Assembly (NCBI GenBank): GCA_003755025.1
Contig: RJVL01000003.1
Span: forward strand, 392,306-456,305
DNA length: 64,000 nt
Direction of reading: 5' to 3'
DNA from: Diaphorobacter nitroreducens
GTDB taxonomy: Bacteria > Pseudomonadota > Gammaproteobacteria > Burkholderiales > Burkholderiaceae_C
Of the stretch, positions 54,366 to 62,857 are shown piece after piece. The notes beneath the pieces were generated by a model. It saw only the letters and a list, made by a program, of their open reading frames with translations. It was not told the DNA's origin and ran no database searches. Both the position numbers and the translations under genes were made by a program. Position 1 is the stretch's first letter, and each line of letters begins with the position of its first letter.

Positions 54366-56111
54366 TCAGCGCTTGGCGGGCTGCGGGGCGGCAGGTGCGG
54401 CCGCCGCGGGCTGGGTTTTCTTGGGCTGGGTCTTCCAGTACACCTCGGACTTCACGTAGCCACTGGTGCCCACGCCCTGCTGGAAGGCCTTGTCGATGTC
54501 CTCGATGGTGCGGTAGCCGGGAATGTTGACCAGCCCTGCGCCTTGCAGTGGCGCGGGCAGCCGGGGCAGCACGTCGGTTTCGGCGGCAAAGCAGGCCACG
54601 CGCTCGGTGCCAGGGCGGCTCGCGTCCATGATGAAGGCCGGGTTGGGCACCAGCCAGTCGGGCAGTCGCAGCGCCTGGTTCGCCGCCACCAGCGAATGCG
54701 GCGTGACCTGGTTGGGCGTGAGTCGCATGACGTTGCCCGAGGGGTCGGCAAAGTAGCAGTACATGTGTGAGGTGCGCGACACGGTGGCCGACACGAACAC
54801 CTGCTCGCCGACTTCGAAAGTGGGCTCCATGCCCGGGGGCAGCGCATTCTCGATCTGCATGTCGATGCGCCGTGGCGGGGGCGTGGTGGAGGTGAGCACG
54901 AGGCCCGAGGTGCGCACGGGCGTGGAATCCCCTTTGTTCTCGGCCATGCTGCCGGTGGGGCCCGACGGGCCCCAGCCCACCCGTTGCAGGGAGCCGTCGG
55001 GTGCCAACGTCACGAAGTGGCGCATCGCGCGCTCGTAGGTGGAGAAGTCCAGCACGCCAGTGGGCACCAGCAGGCTGTCGATCTGGAACTGCGTGAGCGC
55101 GGTGCGCAGCGCAGGCGAGTCCAGCGCCAGCAGGTCGGTGCCCGCCTGCAGGTAGCCCTGGGCGATCAGCGAGTTCTGCACCAGCGTGGCCTGGCCTACG
55201 CCGCCGCTTTCGTCGAACCAGTCGCGCATCTGGCGCTGAAAATCGGGATGCGTTTGTTCCAGCGTCAGGCACTGCCAGTAGGGCACGCGTGCCCACTTGC
55301 CCACGAGCTCGATGGTGGCCAGGTCAATCAGCGTGCGCATGGCGCCGCCGGCGCCCAGCGCGTAGTCGCGCCCCACGTTGAAGTTGACGCCGTAGCTGCC
55401 GATGCGCCCGGCCACGTCCAGGCCCTGGCTGCCGCTGCCGATCACCACCTCATTGGCTGAGTCCAGTCCGGGAATCAGCGTGCGCGTGCGAAAGTCCCCC
55501 AGGTGCATCTCCAGCCCGATCACGGTGGCCGAGCGGTTGCGGCTGTAGCCTGTGTCCAGCCGGCTGGCGGAGGTGCCGGCGTCGAAGCGGTTGGTGGCCA
55601 CGTTCTGGTCCACGAACGCAATGGCACCCGACACGTACAGCGCGGGGCGCTGCAGTTGCATGAGGTTGTTGTTGAGCAAGATGGTGGTGAGGTTCTGCAC
55701 CGTATCCTGGCGGACGATGTCGACTTCGTAGTCCACGTAGCGGAAGGCGTTGGACAGCCGCGACATCTGCGACAGGGAGGTGATGATCATGTCTTTGGCA
55801 GCAACGGGCACGCGGCTGGAATAGTCGATGACCTGCTTGCTGGTGATGAGCGTGGTGGGCACCTGCGCGGCGCGCAACATGTGGTCCATGCACATCAGCG
55901 AATCCGAGAAGCTGGAGACCGAGCGCGTCGGGCGCACGACGGGGCGGTCCGTCGTATAAGCCGCCTGCTGCAGCGATGCGTCCTTGCGAGGGTCTAGCGG
56001 CGTTGTGCAGGCGCTGAGCAGTAGAGCACCCGCCAGCATCAGCCAGGCAGCGCCACGGCGTGGGGCGCCGTTGCGGCCGGGACCGCGGGGAAGTGTGGTT
56101 GCGGTGTTCAT
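54366..56111 (-). CDS. CsgG/HfaB-family outer membrane lipoprotein with C-terminal extension
   Basis: The 581-residue precursor is a lipoprotein: LLLSAC with the lipidated Cys35. Residues about 55-290 resemble CsgG/HfaB secretion channels (SFSDSLMCMDHMLRAAQ, the repeated VSGAIAFVDQNVA type strand and LATIELVGKWARVPYWQCL). Then follow a peptidoglycan-binding-like stretch (about 295-335, LIAQGYLQAGTDLLALDSPA) and a DUF4384-like domain (about 415-500, GEQVFVSATVSRTSHMYCYF). CsgG-type proteins form the outer membrane pore for curlin-like subunits. The extra C-terminal parts are not in CsgG itself. ATG 56111 supplies the signal peptide. Confidence 0.78.
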   Translation of the reverse strand: MNTATTLPRGPGRNGAPRRGAAWLMLAGALLLSACTTPLDPRKDASLQQAAYTTDRPVVRPTRSVSSFSDSLMCMDHMLRAAQVPTTLITSKQVIDYSSRVPVAAKDMIITSLSQMSRLSNAFRYVDYEVDIVRQDTVQNLTTILLNNNLMQLQRPALYVSGAIAFVDQNVATNRFDAGTSASRLDTGYSRNRSATVIGLEMHLGDFRTRTLIPGLDSANEVVIGSGSQGLDVAGRIGSYGVNFNVGRDYALGAGGAMRTLIDLATIELVGKWARVPYWQCLTLEQTHPDFQRQMRDWFDESGGVGQATLVQNSLIAQGYLQAGTDLLALDSPALRTALTQFQIDSLLVPTGVLDFSTYERAMRHFVTLAPDGSLQRVGWGPSGPTGSMAENKGDSTPVRTSGLVLTSTTPPPRRIDMQIENALPPGMEPTFEVGEQVFVSATVSRTSHMYCYFADPSGNVMRLTPNQVTPHSLVAANQALRLPDWLVPNPAFIMDASRPGTERVACFAAETDVLPRLPAPLQGAGLVNIPGYRTIEDIDKAFQQGVGTSGYVKSEVYWKTQPKKTQPAAAAPAAPQPAKR

Positions 56112-56205
56112 GGCAAAGCCCTCTCGTCTTCGCGTTATCCAACCCTCTGGCGCGGCCGAGCAGGCGCGCGGCGCATGCCCGGCCGCGCCCGCACGCTGGT
56201 GGCCA

Positions 56206-56625
56206 TCACCAGCAGATATTGACCAGATCCCCTCGCAGCACCACCACCTGGTCGGCGCCGGGCTTGCCGGTGCCACCCGAGGCCGCGGTGCCGAAGTTGC
56301 TGCCCACGGATTGCGAGCACACGACCTTGGAGCCTTGCGTGTTCACCGCGTTGACGACGTCCTTTTCGGTCACGATGCCCGTGGTGTCGCCAGAGAACGC
56401 CTTGGCCACGTAACGGGTCAGGCGCGCCTGCTGCCAGGCGGGCAGGCCGGTGTCGTGGTTGATGTAGCCGGAGCGCGGCGCAGAAGGCAACGGCTGCATC
56501 TGCACATTGACCTTCTTGTCCAGCACCACCGGGTCTTCACCTGGCGCGGCCCAGGCGGGCACCGTGGCGCAGAAGGCCAGGGCTGCCGTGGCGGGCGCCA
56601 GGAAGCGTGTTGCGCGACTGAGCAT
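56206..56625 (-). CDS. small secreted protein of the fibre locus
   Basis: The 139-residue precursor has a signal peptide ending near VPAWAAPGE. The rest has no family I recognise: a basic helical middle (WQQARLTRYVAKAFSG) and a C-terminal part with GSKVVCSQSVGSNFGTAAS and LRGDLVNICW, two Cys that may form a disulfide, ending in Trp. It sits between the repeat subunit gene and the channel gene, where curli and holdfast systems keep nucleator or accessory proteins (HfaA-like is possible). ATG 56625 is chosen for GAGGAG seven bases upstream. Confidence 0.75.
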   Translation of the reverse strand: MLSRATRFLAPATAALAFCATVPAWAAPGEDPVVLDKKVNVQMQPLPSAPRSGYINHDTGLPAWQQARLTRYVAKAFSGDTTGIVTEKDVVNAVNTQGSKVVCSQSVGSNFGTAASGGTGKPGADQVVVLRGDLVNICW

Positions 56626-56647
56626 GGCGAATCTCCTCAAGCAACCT

Positions 56648-56684
56648 GCACAAAAAGCGCCAGGCCTTCAGTAGGCCCGGCGCT
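56648..56684 (-). terminator. strong intrinsic terminator behind the repeat-subunit gene
   Basis: AGCGCCAGGCCT (56656-56667) pairs with AGGCCCGGCGCT (56673-56684), 12 base pairs with one G-U, loop of five. On the minus-strand transcript five U follow. It begins eight bases after the stop of the repeat-subunit gene and comes before the next gene of the cluster. Confidence 0.88.
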
Positions 56685-56691
56685 CGCGGAC

Positions 56692-57282
56692 TCACCAGTT
56701 GGGGCGATAGCAGTTGCCGCCGGGGCAGGGATCCTCGGCGCAAGCGTCATTGGAGGAGATGTTCTGCACCGCGAACGAGTGCGAGCCCTTGGCCTGGTTG
56801 ACTGCGCTGCCACCGATGAAATTGGCCGTCTGGGTGGAAGCTGCCGCTACCACCACATGCCCGTAGTTGGAGGCGACGTTCTGGGTGGCGTGTGCATCGC
56901 TGCCGTCAGCCAGGTTGCTCAGCACGGCACCCAGGCTGTTCACCGTCTGGTTGGAAGCAGCGCGAATTTCCACCTTGCCGTTGTTGCTGGCGAGGTTCTG
57001 GCGGGCAAGGGCGTCGTCACCCTTGGCTTCGTTGGTCACGGCACCCAGGCCCAAATTGGCGGTCTGTGTAGACGAGCCCCCAGCAAAGACCTGCACGGGG
57101 CCGGCGTTGGAGGCAATGTTTTGCAATGCCTCGTTGTGTGCGCCGGACGTATTGGAGATGGCGGTGCCGACCGAGTTGGTCATTTGCACGGACGGCCCAT
57201 TCAGGGTGATGGTGCTGGGCGGTTGCACTGCCATGGCAGCAGTCGCGACGGCACTCAACGCAAAAAATGCAAGAACTTTCAT
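56692..57282 (-). CDS. secreted protein with four 39-41-residue repeats, candidate fibre or amyloid subunit
   Basis: The 196-residue precursor has a signal peptide (MKVLAFFALSAVATAAMA). The mature part is built of four repeats: QT/MxN at residues 33, 73, 112 and 151 and QNxxSN at 54, 95, 134 and 173. A unit reads roughly QTxN, Gly-rich turn, NxAxG, AxxQNxASNxG, then alternating Val/Ala strand residues, as expected for a beta-solenoid. The tail holds three Cys and ends RPNW. The Gln/Asn ladder resembles functional amyloids such as CsgA or FapC, but the unit is longer than the curlin repeat. First gene of its operon. Confidence 0.8.
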   Translation of the reverse strand: MKVLAFFALSAVATAAMAVQPPSTITLNGPSVQMTNSVGTAISNTSGAHNEALQNIASNAGPVQVFAGGSSTQTANLGLGAVTNEAKGDDALARQNLASNNGKVEIRAASNQTVNSLGAVLSNLADGSDAHATQNVASNYGHVVVAAASTQTANFIGGSAVNQAKGSHSFAVQNISSNDACAEDPCPGGNCYRPNW

Positions 57283-57919
57283 GACTGTCTCTCCTATAAC
57301 GTGTCAAAAAGACCGCGCCCTCCGGTGGCTTGGGTTATGACCGGTGTCACGGCTACATCGACAAGAAGAAAGACCGCGCCCGACCCGAGGAGGAATGCCG
57401 GAGGCCGCCCGTCTTTTTGTCTGGCTCCAGTTTCCGCAGGGGGGCCTCCGGCATCCATCTCCCATCGCGGGTAGCCGAAGAAGGGGGCGCTCTGAAAGCA
57501 GTGGAAATGCGTGCGTCAGAGAGGAAAGAGGACCAAGAGAGGCGCTGAAAAGGACCGGCGCAGGGGTGTTTCTCAGGTAGTGTCATTCGGTAACAACCGA
57601 ATCGCTGCGGATGGGATGTGTTTATTGCCAGTGAGGGCCGGACCGGGCGGGACTGCAAAAAAGGCTAGCACGCCCTGCATATTCTTTCGCAGGGAAAATT
57701 TCCCATTAATGTGCTTGAGCGAGGTTTATCCCTTATCTGCGTTAGTTTCAAAATGTGAGTCAGGTAACTCACGAAGAAATTACGAATATCTCCGGATGTT
57801 TCGGTGTAATTTGTTTTCCTGTGAGGAAAGCACCCAAAGCGTTGGGATGATCTTTCCGTGGTTACGGTGTGCAAACGCTGAGGGGCCGCCAACAGGCGCC
57901 CCCGTCTGGAGACTTCTTT
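57283..57919. other. 637-base divergent control region of the fibre locus
   Basis: No convincing gene lies here; the open frames overlap the regulator gene and lack ribosome sites. I see a 13-base direct repeat AAAGACCGCGCCC (57308-57320 and 57369-57381), a 12-base inverted repeat ATGCCGGAGGCC (57395-57406 with 57443-57454), the palindromes GTGAGT-N6-ACTCAC (57755-57772) and TTTCC-N5-GGAAA (57815-57829), and an AT-rich tract at 57690-57815. These may be sites for the adjacent regulator. A control region of this length is typical of curli-type loci. Confidence 0.55.
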
Positions 57920-58708
57920 ATGCTGCCCGTCAACGATCCTCCTGGTGCAATGGCCGCTCCGCGGGGGACGTCTGTCACCCCAGGCCAATTCGCCATGCAC
58001 CAGAATCCGCCCTCCATCTGGCCGGACTTTCTGGCGGGGCAACTGGAAAAGCCCGTGCGCGTTTTGCTGGTGGATGACGATGCGCACATGCGGCGCGTCA
58101 TCGCGCAAGAGCTGATGAGCGACCAGCGTACGCTGCTGGTAGCGCAGGCCACCAGCGTGCGCGAGGGCCGCAAGGCCATCAAGCAGCATGAGTTCGATGT
58201 GATGCTCGTGGACCTGAACCTCGGTGATGGCGAGGGCTTCATGTTGATCGACTACATGAAGTCGGTGCGCCCCACGGCCGAGGCCATCGTCATCTCCATC
58301 ATGCAGAACGATGAGCAGGTGCTGCATGCCTTCGAGCTGGGTGCCACGGGCTATCTCGTCAAGAACTCATGGTTCGGCAGCTATCCCCAGGCGGTACTGC
58401 AGGTGGCCAACGGCGGTGCTTCCATCACCCCCAACCTTGCGCGTCGCCTGCTGCAGCGGTTTGACCCGAGCGGCGCCGCCGCCCCGCACGCCCAGCGGCG
58501 CGTGGAGCAGGAAACCGAGCGCCTGTCCCAGCGCGAGAAAGAAGTGCTGCGCATGGTGGCCAGCGGTTACACCAGCGCCGAGATCGGCAACCGGCTGTTC
58601 ATCAGCAGCCTGACCGTGAACACGCACATCAAGAACATCTACCGCAAGCTGCAGGTGCGCACGCGGGCGCAGGCCGTGCGCTTCGCGTCACTGCGCGGGC
58701 TGTTCTGA
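57920..58708 (+). CDS. NarL/LuxR-family response regulator
   Basis: The 262-residue regulator has a 45-residue unusual N-terminal extension, a receiver domain (VRVLLVDDDAHMRR, phospho-Asp98 in MLVDLNLGDGEG, Lys in GYLVKNS) and a LuxR helix-turn-helix (LSQREKEVLRMVASGYTSAEIGNRLFISSLTVNTHIKNIYRKL). ATG 57920 has GGAGA eight bases upstream; GTG 57869 is in frame but has none. It is divergent from the repeat-subunit gene, as CsgD is from csgBAC. It probably controls the fibre operon. Confidence 0.9.
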   Translation: MLPVNDPPGAMAAPRGTSVTPGQFAMHQNPPSIWPDFLAGQLEKPVRVLLVDDDAHMRRVIAQELMSDQRTLLVAQATSVREGRKAIKQHEFDVMLVDLNLGDGEGFMLIDYMKSVRPTAEAIVISIMQNDEQVLHAFELGATGYLVKNSWFGSYPQAVLQVANGGASITPNLARRLLQRFDPSGAAAPHAQRRVEQETERLSQREKEVLRMVASGYTSAEIGNRLFISSLTVNTHIKNIYRKLQVRTRAQAVRFASLRGLF

Positions 58709-58771
58709 AAGAAGAGCCGCCTGGGCGCAAAAACGTCCGTCGCACCTGCTGCAGGGATGAGGGAGATTTCC

Positions 58772-59605
58772 ATGTTTCGCACCCGTCCGCCGGCCTTTGC
58801 AATCGCCTGCGTTGCTGTCTGGTTGCTTGCCATGTCCGTTGATACCCTGCTGCTGGCCTCTGCGGAGCAACTGAGTCTGCAGGCGCAGTTGCGCTGGAAG
58901 CTGCTGGGCCTGGGGGCTCTGGTAGTGCTGGGCATCTTGCTGATCGTGCAGTTGCCGCGCGCACTGCAGTGGCGCCCACGGCGCAGCATCCGGCCCAGCC
59001 CTGACGTGAAGCGCGAGCGCGAACGCATCGCGCGCAACCTCCACGACCAGGTGGGGTCCCAACTTGTCAACGCGATCGCCCTGGTGGACGAGCGAGACCC
59101 CGAACACGGGACGCTGATGCAGTCGCTGGAGTTGTGCCTGCTGGACCTGCGCCTGTTGGTGGATTCGATGGACGGCGAGGACGATTCCCTGGCGGACCGG
59201 CTCGCGCGGCTGCGCCACCGCATCCAGCCTGCGCTGGACCGGCGCGGCATCGCGCTGCACTGGGAGATTGCGCCACACGATGAACTGGCCCTGCCAGGAG
59301 GAAAGGTGGCGCGGGAGATAGCCGCCATCGTCCAGGAAGCCGTGAGCAATGTGCTGCAGCATGCGGACGCCACGGCGCTCGTGATCCGCCTGCACTCCGT
59401 GCAAACGCTGCAGGGCAGGGCATGGCAGTTGCAGGTGGCAGACAACGGCGCAGGGCTGCCGAGCGGCGAGCCCGCGTGCCACAGTCTGGGACGCGGCATT
59501 GACAGCATGCGCTCGCGTGCGGCGGCGGTGGCGGGCTGGCTGGAGCTGCTGCCGCAAGAAGGCCGTGGTCTGTGTGTGCAACTCACGGTTCCGGCCGTGC
59601 AGTGA
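58772..59605 (+). CDS. NarX/DesK-like sensor histidine kinase
   Basis: The 277-residue kinase has two membrane helices (about 8-26 and 45-62) with almost no periplasmic part, then a HisKA_3 domain with phospho-His91 in RNLHDQVGSQLVNAI and an ATP-binding domain with EAVSNVLQHADA and DNGAGLPSG. Without a sensor domain it probably reads a membrane signal. GGGAG lies seven bases before ATG 58772, so this start is preferred to ATG 58757. It is the partner of the adjacent response regulator (gap of 63 bases). Confidence 0.88.
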   Translation: MFRTRPPAFAIACVAVWLLAMSVDTLLLASAEQLSLQAQLRWKLLGLGALVVLGILLIVQLPRALQWRPRRSIRPSPDVKRERERIARNLHDQVGSQLVNAIALVDERDPEHGTLMQSLELCLLDLRLLVDSMDGEDDSLADRLARLRHRIQPALDRRGIALHWEIAPHDELALPGGKVAREIAAIVQEAVSNVLQHADATALVIRLHSVQTLQGRAWQLQVADNGAGLPSGEPACHSLGRGIDSMRSRAAAVAGWLELLPQEGRGLCVQLTVPAVQ

Positions 59606-59642
59606 GCACGACCAGTGCGTGCCCCCAGGCCGCACACCCAGA

Positions 59643-59692
59643 AAACTATTAAAACAATAGCTGTTAGCGCTGTATTGGCGAGCCTTGTGGGC
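59643..59692. repeat. AGCGCT-type repeat, copy 9 (degenerate)
   Basis: AAACAATAGCTGTTAGCGCT is the family tail in reverse, followed by a degenerate second half (GTATTGGCGAGCCTTGTGG). It lies between the convergent kinase and AsmA genes. Confidence 0.7.
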
Positions 59693-59696
59693 TGCT

Positions 59697-61982
59697 TTAA
59701 CGTTGAGCGCGCGAGGCGGGCTTGGCCGGCGCAGATGCCGGTGCCGCGCCGGCCTTGGCCAAAAGTGCAGCGCAGTGCGCGTCGTCCTCGGCGGCGGGCA
59801 CGGTAATCGGCAGCAGCGCCAGCGCCGCGGGCGCCGTGAGGGCGGCAGCCACCGCCGCCCCCGCGCGCAGCAGCAGCGGCCCGGGTTCTACCCCCACCTG
59901 CGGATCTGCGAAGGTGCCGCGCACATACAACGGCGTGCGCAGCGAAAAGAATTTCCACTTCAGCGAATCGGGCGTGATGCGCAGGTTGAGCAGTTCGTCG
60001 CCGAGGTCCACCGTGCCCTTGGCTTCGACGATGGCCTCCTCGGTGTTGAGCTTGACGGTGCGCGTGCTGGCCACCCCACCTTGTACGTCCAGGTTGGCCA
60101 CGGCGCAGCGCAGCTTGACCTCCTTGTCGTCGCCGAACAGTTTGGAGACGATGACGCTGCCCAGGTTGAGCGCCGCCAGATCCAGCAATTCCTTGCTCAG
60201 CGTGCCGTCGCGGATGTACAGCCGCATTTCGCCCCCACTGGTGCTCAGCATGCGCGCCACCGATTGCCCCTGGCCGGTCAGCGCCAGAGCGCCGTCCAGC
60301 CGCCCCAGGCTCTTTTGCATGCGCTCCACCTTGGGAAAGAGAGCCGACAGCTGCAGGCCCTGGACTGAGCCCTGCAACTGCACCTGCAGCGGATCGGTGC
60401 GGCTGTCCAGCAGCACGTTGGAGTCGATGCGACCGTGGGCCACGCCAAAGCGCAGCGGTGTCAGGCGCAGCTGGCGGTCTTCCAGCACCGCGCGCACGCT
60501 CAGGTTGTCCAGCGGCAGGCTGTCGGGGCGCACCACCTTCTGCCCGGCAAATGCCAGGTCCAGATCCATGGCGCCCCAGCGGTCGGTGGCGAAGCGGGCA
60601 TCGGGCAGCACCTTGCCGGGGCGGCGCGAGGTGCCTTTCTCCTGTGCGCGCACGCCGCTGGGCGCGCCCAGGACCGGGCCCAGATCCGCCAGGCGCAGTT
60701 GCTTGGACGTCATATGGCCCTGCAGCTTGGGACGGGGCTCGCCGCCTGTGTAGGTCAGGCTGCCGTGCAGGTCGCTGCTGCCCACGGTGCCGTTGAAGTC
60801 GCGGTATTCCCACACCGCTTTGGCCGGTGCCAGGTTGCCGAGCAGGCGCCCCTCGACCTGGAACGGCGGCGTGTTGGGCAGCACCAGGCCGGTCAGTTCA
60901 TACAGGTCCGCCATGCTGGGCGCCTTCACGAACACCTGCAGATCCATGCCCGAAAGCTTGGCGGGATTGTTGAGCACGCCTTCCACCCGCGTCTGCACGC
61001 TGCCCGAGCGTGCGGAAAAGCGCAGCGGATACCGCGCGGCCTGCTGGCGCAGCGACAGCACCGGTCCTGCCAATCCTTCTCCGGCGATGCGCGCCTTGCG
61101 GTAGGTGCCCTGCAGCGCGATCTTCATGCCGTACTTGCCTTCGGCCTGCGGTGCACCAGTGGGCAGGGTGTCGATGCGGGCACGCAGCGCCAAATCCTTC
61201 AGGCCATCGGCATAGCCCAACCAGCCGCCGCGCACGACGAGCTGGTTCAAGCGCAGATCCCAAGGGTTGTCCTCAGCAGTGCTTTCTCGGGCATGGGAGC
61301 GCGTGAAGGTCCAGTTGTTGCGCCCGTCCTGCCGGCGCGCCAGCACGATGTCGGGCGCCGTCAGTACGACCGTGTCCAGCAGCAGCGTGCGGGACAGCAG
61401 CGGCAACAGGCGCAATGTGGCGCTGGCGCTGGCGATGGTGCCCATGCCCGTGGGCGGGCGTGCCGGAGCATTCGCTTGGGTATCCCCCGCCTCCAGCGCG
61501 ACGGCGCGCGCGGCGTCGGACGCCGCCGAACCCGCAGACGCAGGCGCTGCTGCCGCCGTGCGCGCGTCGGCATCACCTGCGGGTGCGGCTGGCTCGGGGC
61601 GCGGGGGAAGGGCGGGCAGTTGGTCCGTGCCCTTGACCGGCGCTTCCGGCACCTCAAAGCCCTCCGGGTTGCTCAGGGAGAGCTGCTGGGCACGCACGGT
61701 CACACCGGGTACCCAACGGCGCCAGCCTTCTTCCAGCGGTTGGGGCCAGTGCCACTCCGCCGACAAATCGCCATCAATGGAGAAGGTGCGCCCCGTGGCC
61801 TCGCTCACCTTGTCGTTCACCCAGGGTTTGGCGCGGTTCCAGTCCCAATTCACCAGCACCACGATGAACAGCGCCAGGGCCGCCACCACTGCGCCTAACG
61901 TGCCCAGCGTCCATCGCAGCACCCGCTGGCGCGTGGAACGGCGGGGGAGGGAGGCGGCGGTGGGCGTGTTCTCAGGGGGCAT
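59697..61982 (-). CDS. AsmA-family protein
   Basis: The 761-residue protein has one N-terminal membrane helix (about 23-45, LGAVVAALALFIVVLVNWDW), then a large periplasmic part with the AsmA pattern, and a conserved C-terminal region (GGEMRLYIRDGTLSKELLDLAALNLG, FGDDKEVKLRCAVANLDVQGG, LGDELLNLRITPDSLKWKF). AsmA-like proteins are bridge-type proteins that carry phospholipid toward the outer membrane. A Pro/Ala linker (about 190-230) is a local expansion. ATG 61982 precedes the helix. It is a single-gene unit. Confidence 0.88.
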   Translation of the reverse strand: MPPENTPTAASLPRRSTRQRVLRWTLGTLGAVVAALALFIVVLVNWDWNRAKPWVNDKVSEATGRTFSIDGDLSAEWHWPQPLEEGWRRWVPGVTVRAQQLSLSNPEGFEVPEAPVKGTDQLPALPPRPEPAAPAGDADARTAAAAPASAGSAASDAARAVALEAGDTQANAPARPPTGMGTIASASATLRLLPLLSRTLLLDTVVLTAPDIVLARRQDGRNNWTFTRSHARESTAEDNPWDLRLNQLVVRGGWLGYADGLKDLALRARIDTLPTGAPQAEGKYGMKIALQGTYRKARIAGEGLAGPVLSLRQQAARYPLRFSARSGSVQTRVEGVLNNPAKLSGMDLQVFVKAPSMADLYELTGLVLPNTPPFQVEGRLLGNLAPAKAVWEYRDFNGTVGSSDLHGSLTYTGGEPRPKLQGHMTSKQLRLADLGPVLGAPSGVRAQEKGTSRRPGKVLPDARFATDRWGAMDLDLAFAGQKVVRPDSLPLDNLSVRAVLEDRQLRLTPLRFGVAHGRIDSNVLLDSRTDPLQVQLQGSVQGLQLSALFPKVERMQKSLGRLDGALALTGQGQSVARMLSTSGGEMRLYIRDGTLSKELLDLAALNLGSVIVSKLFGDDKEVKLRCAVANLDVQGGVASTRTVKLNTEEAIVEAKGTVDLGDELLNLRITPDSLKWKFFSLRTPLYVRGTFADPQVGVEPGPLLLRAGAAVAAALTAPAALALLPITVPAAEDDAHCAALLAKAGAAPASAPAKPASRAQR

Positions 61983-62223
61983 GGCAAAGGCGCCGCAAGC
62001 TGGCCAAACGGGTGTGCCTTGCCTCAGGGCGCGGAGTGGTGTTTGAAGCCATGCTAGTGCGAACATCCTCGCGCTGGGCCGTGCGTACGGCGATTGCCGG
62101 GCTTGTCCTACAGCCCACCCATAGGACGGCGCCGGGGCGTGCATGCGCCTTTGGCCTACGTTGAACCACAGCTGTTGCTTCAAGAATGGCGCCATTGCAT
62201 TCACTTACACCGAGGCGCTCCTC

Positions 62224-62454
62224 ATGCAAACGACCGACGCACTCACCCAGGAAACGATCTTCGGCGTGGCCGACAGCGTGACCTATTCCGGCATGCTGTG
62301 CCTGGCGCCGGATGGCCGCCGCTACTTTTACGCCCATGCCCAGGTGGATGGACGCACGCTGCCCCTGCCGCATGACCACTGGACCTCGCGCGATGCCGCG
62401 GTGCGCGGCCTGGCGGCCATCGCATCGGGCGAGAGCAAGCCCGCGGTCGCATGA
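62224..62454 (+). CDS. small hypothetical protein
   Basis: The 76-residue protein begins MQTTDALTQETIFGVADS and contains YSGMLCLAPDGRRYFYAHAQ and a C-terminal helix. I do not recognise it. Coding character is good (GC-rich third positions) and it couples as ATGA with the following ORF. The start at 62224 is preferred to an in-frame ATG at 62143, which lacks a ribosome site and lies in the AsmA promoter region. Confidence 0.6.
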   Translation: MQTTDALTQETIFGVADSVTYSGMLCLAPDGRRYFYAHAQVDGRTLPLPHDHWTSRDAAVRGLAAIASGESKPAVA

Positions 62455-62735
62455 CACCGGAGCCCCCCGCGATGGATGCAACGCCTACGCTGCCCCAGGT
62501 CCTGGAAGAGGGTTATCGCGGCTTCCTGATCCGCATTCCTATTCCTGAGGCCACGCACGTCGCTGCCGGCACGCCGGTCCAGGTCAGCGTGGCGGCCATC
62601 TCGCAACACGCGATAGCCCATATGGACGCCATACGCTGGGCGCCCGTGGAAGGATCGGAGGGAGACCTGCACACACTCGCACGGATCAAGCAAGCCATCG
62701 ACGAGGCGTTGGACGGCGTGGATCGCGCGTCGTGA
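62451..62735 (+). CDS. small hypothetical protein
   Basis: The 94-residue protein contains VLEEGYRGFLIRIPIPEATH and a C-terminal acidic helix (LARIKQAIDEALDGVD). I do not recognise a family. Its ATG overlaps the preceding stop codon, so the two small proteins are probably made together and may interact. No signal peptide or membrane segment. An AGCGCT repeat follows 25 bases after the stop. Confidence 0.65.
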   Translation: MTPEPPAMDATPTLPQVLEEGYRGFLIRIPIPEATHVAAGTPVQVSVAAISQHAIAHMDAIRWAPVEGSEGDLHTLARIKQAIDEALDGVDRAS

Positions 62736-62756
62736 GCGTCGGTTTGCAACCCAAGA

Positions 62757-62810
62757 CAAAATAGCCTCTAGCGCTTTACCATCAAGCGCTGATAGCTATC
62801 AAAAAAATAG
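62757..62810. repeat. AGCGCT-type palindromic repeat, copy 10
   Basis: CCTCTAGCGCTT and AAGCGCTGATAGCTATCAAA with a final ATAG: full family layout. Arms AGCGCTT (62770-62776) and AAGCGCT (62784-62790). It lies between two genes read in the same direction. Confidence 0.85.
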
Positions 62811-62857
62811 TATTGTTGCATGGAGCGGGAGCCTGGGGCCCCTACAATCGCGGCCCC

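Noticed and set aside
57511..58077. 188-residue ORF in the divergent control region overlapping the NarL regulator gene
   Set aside because: Starts in non-coding sequence, mixed composition, no ribosome site, and its last third overlaps the receiver domain in another frame.
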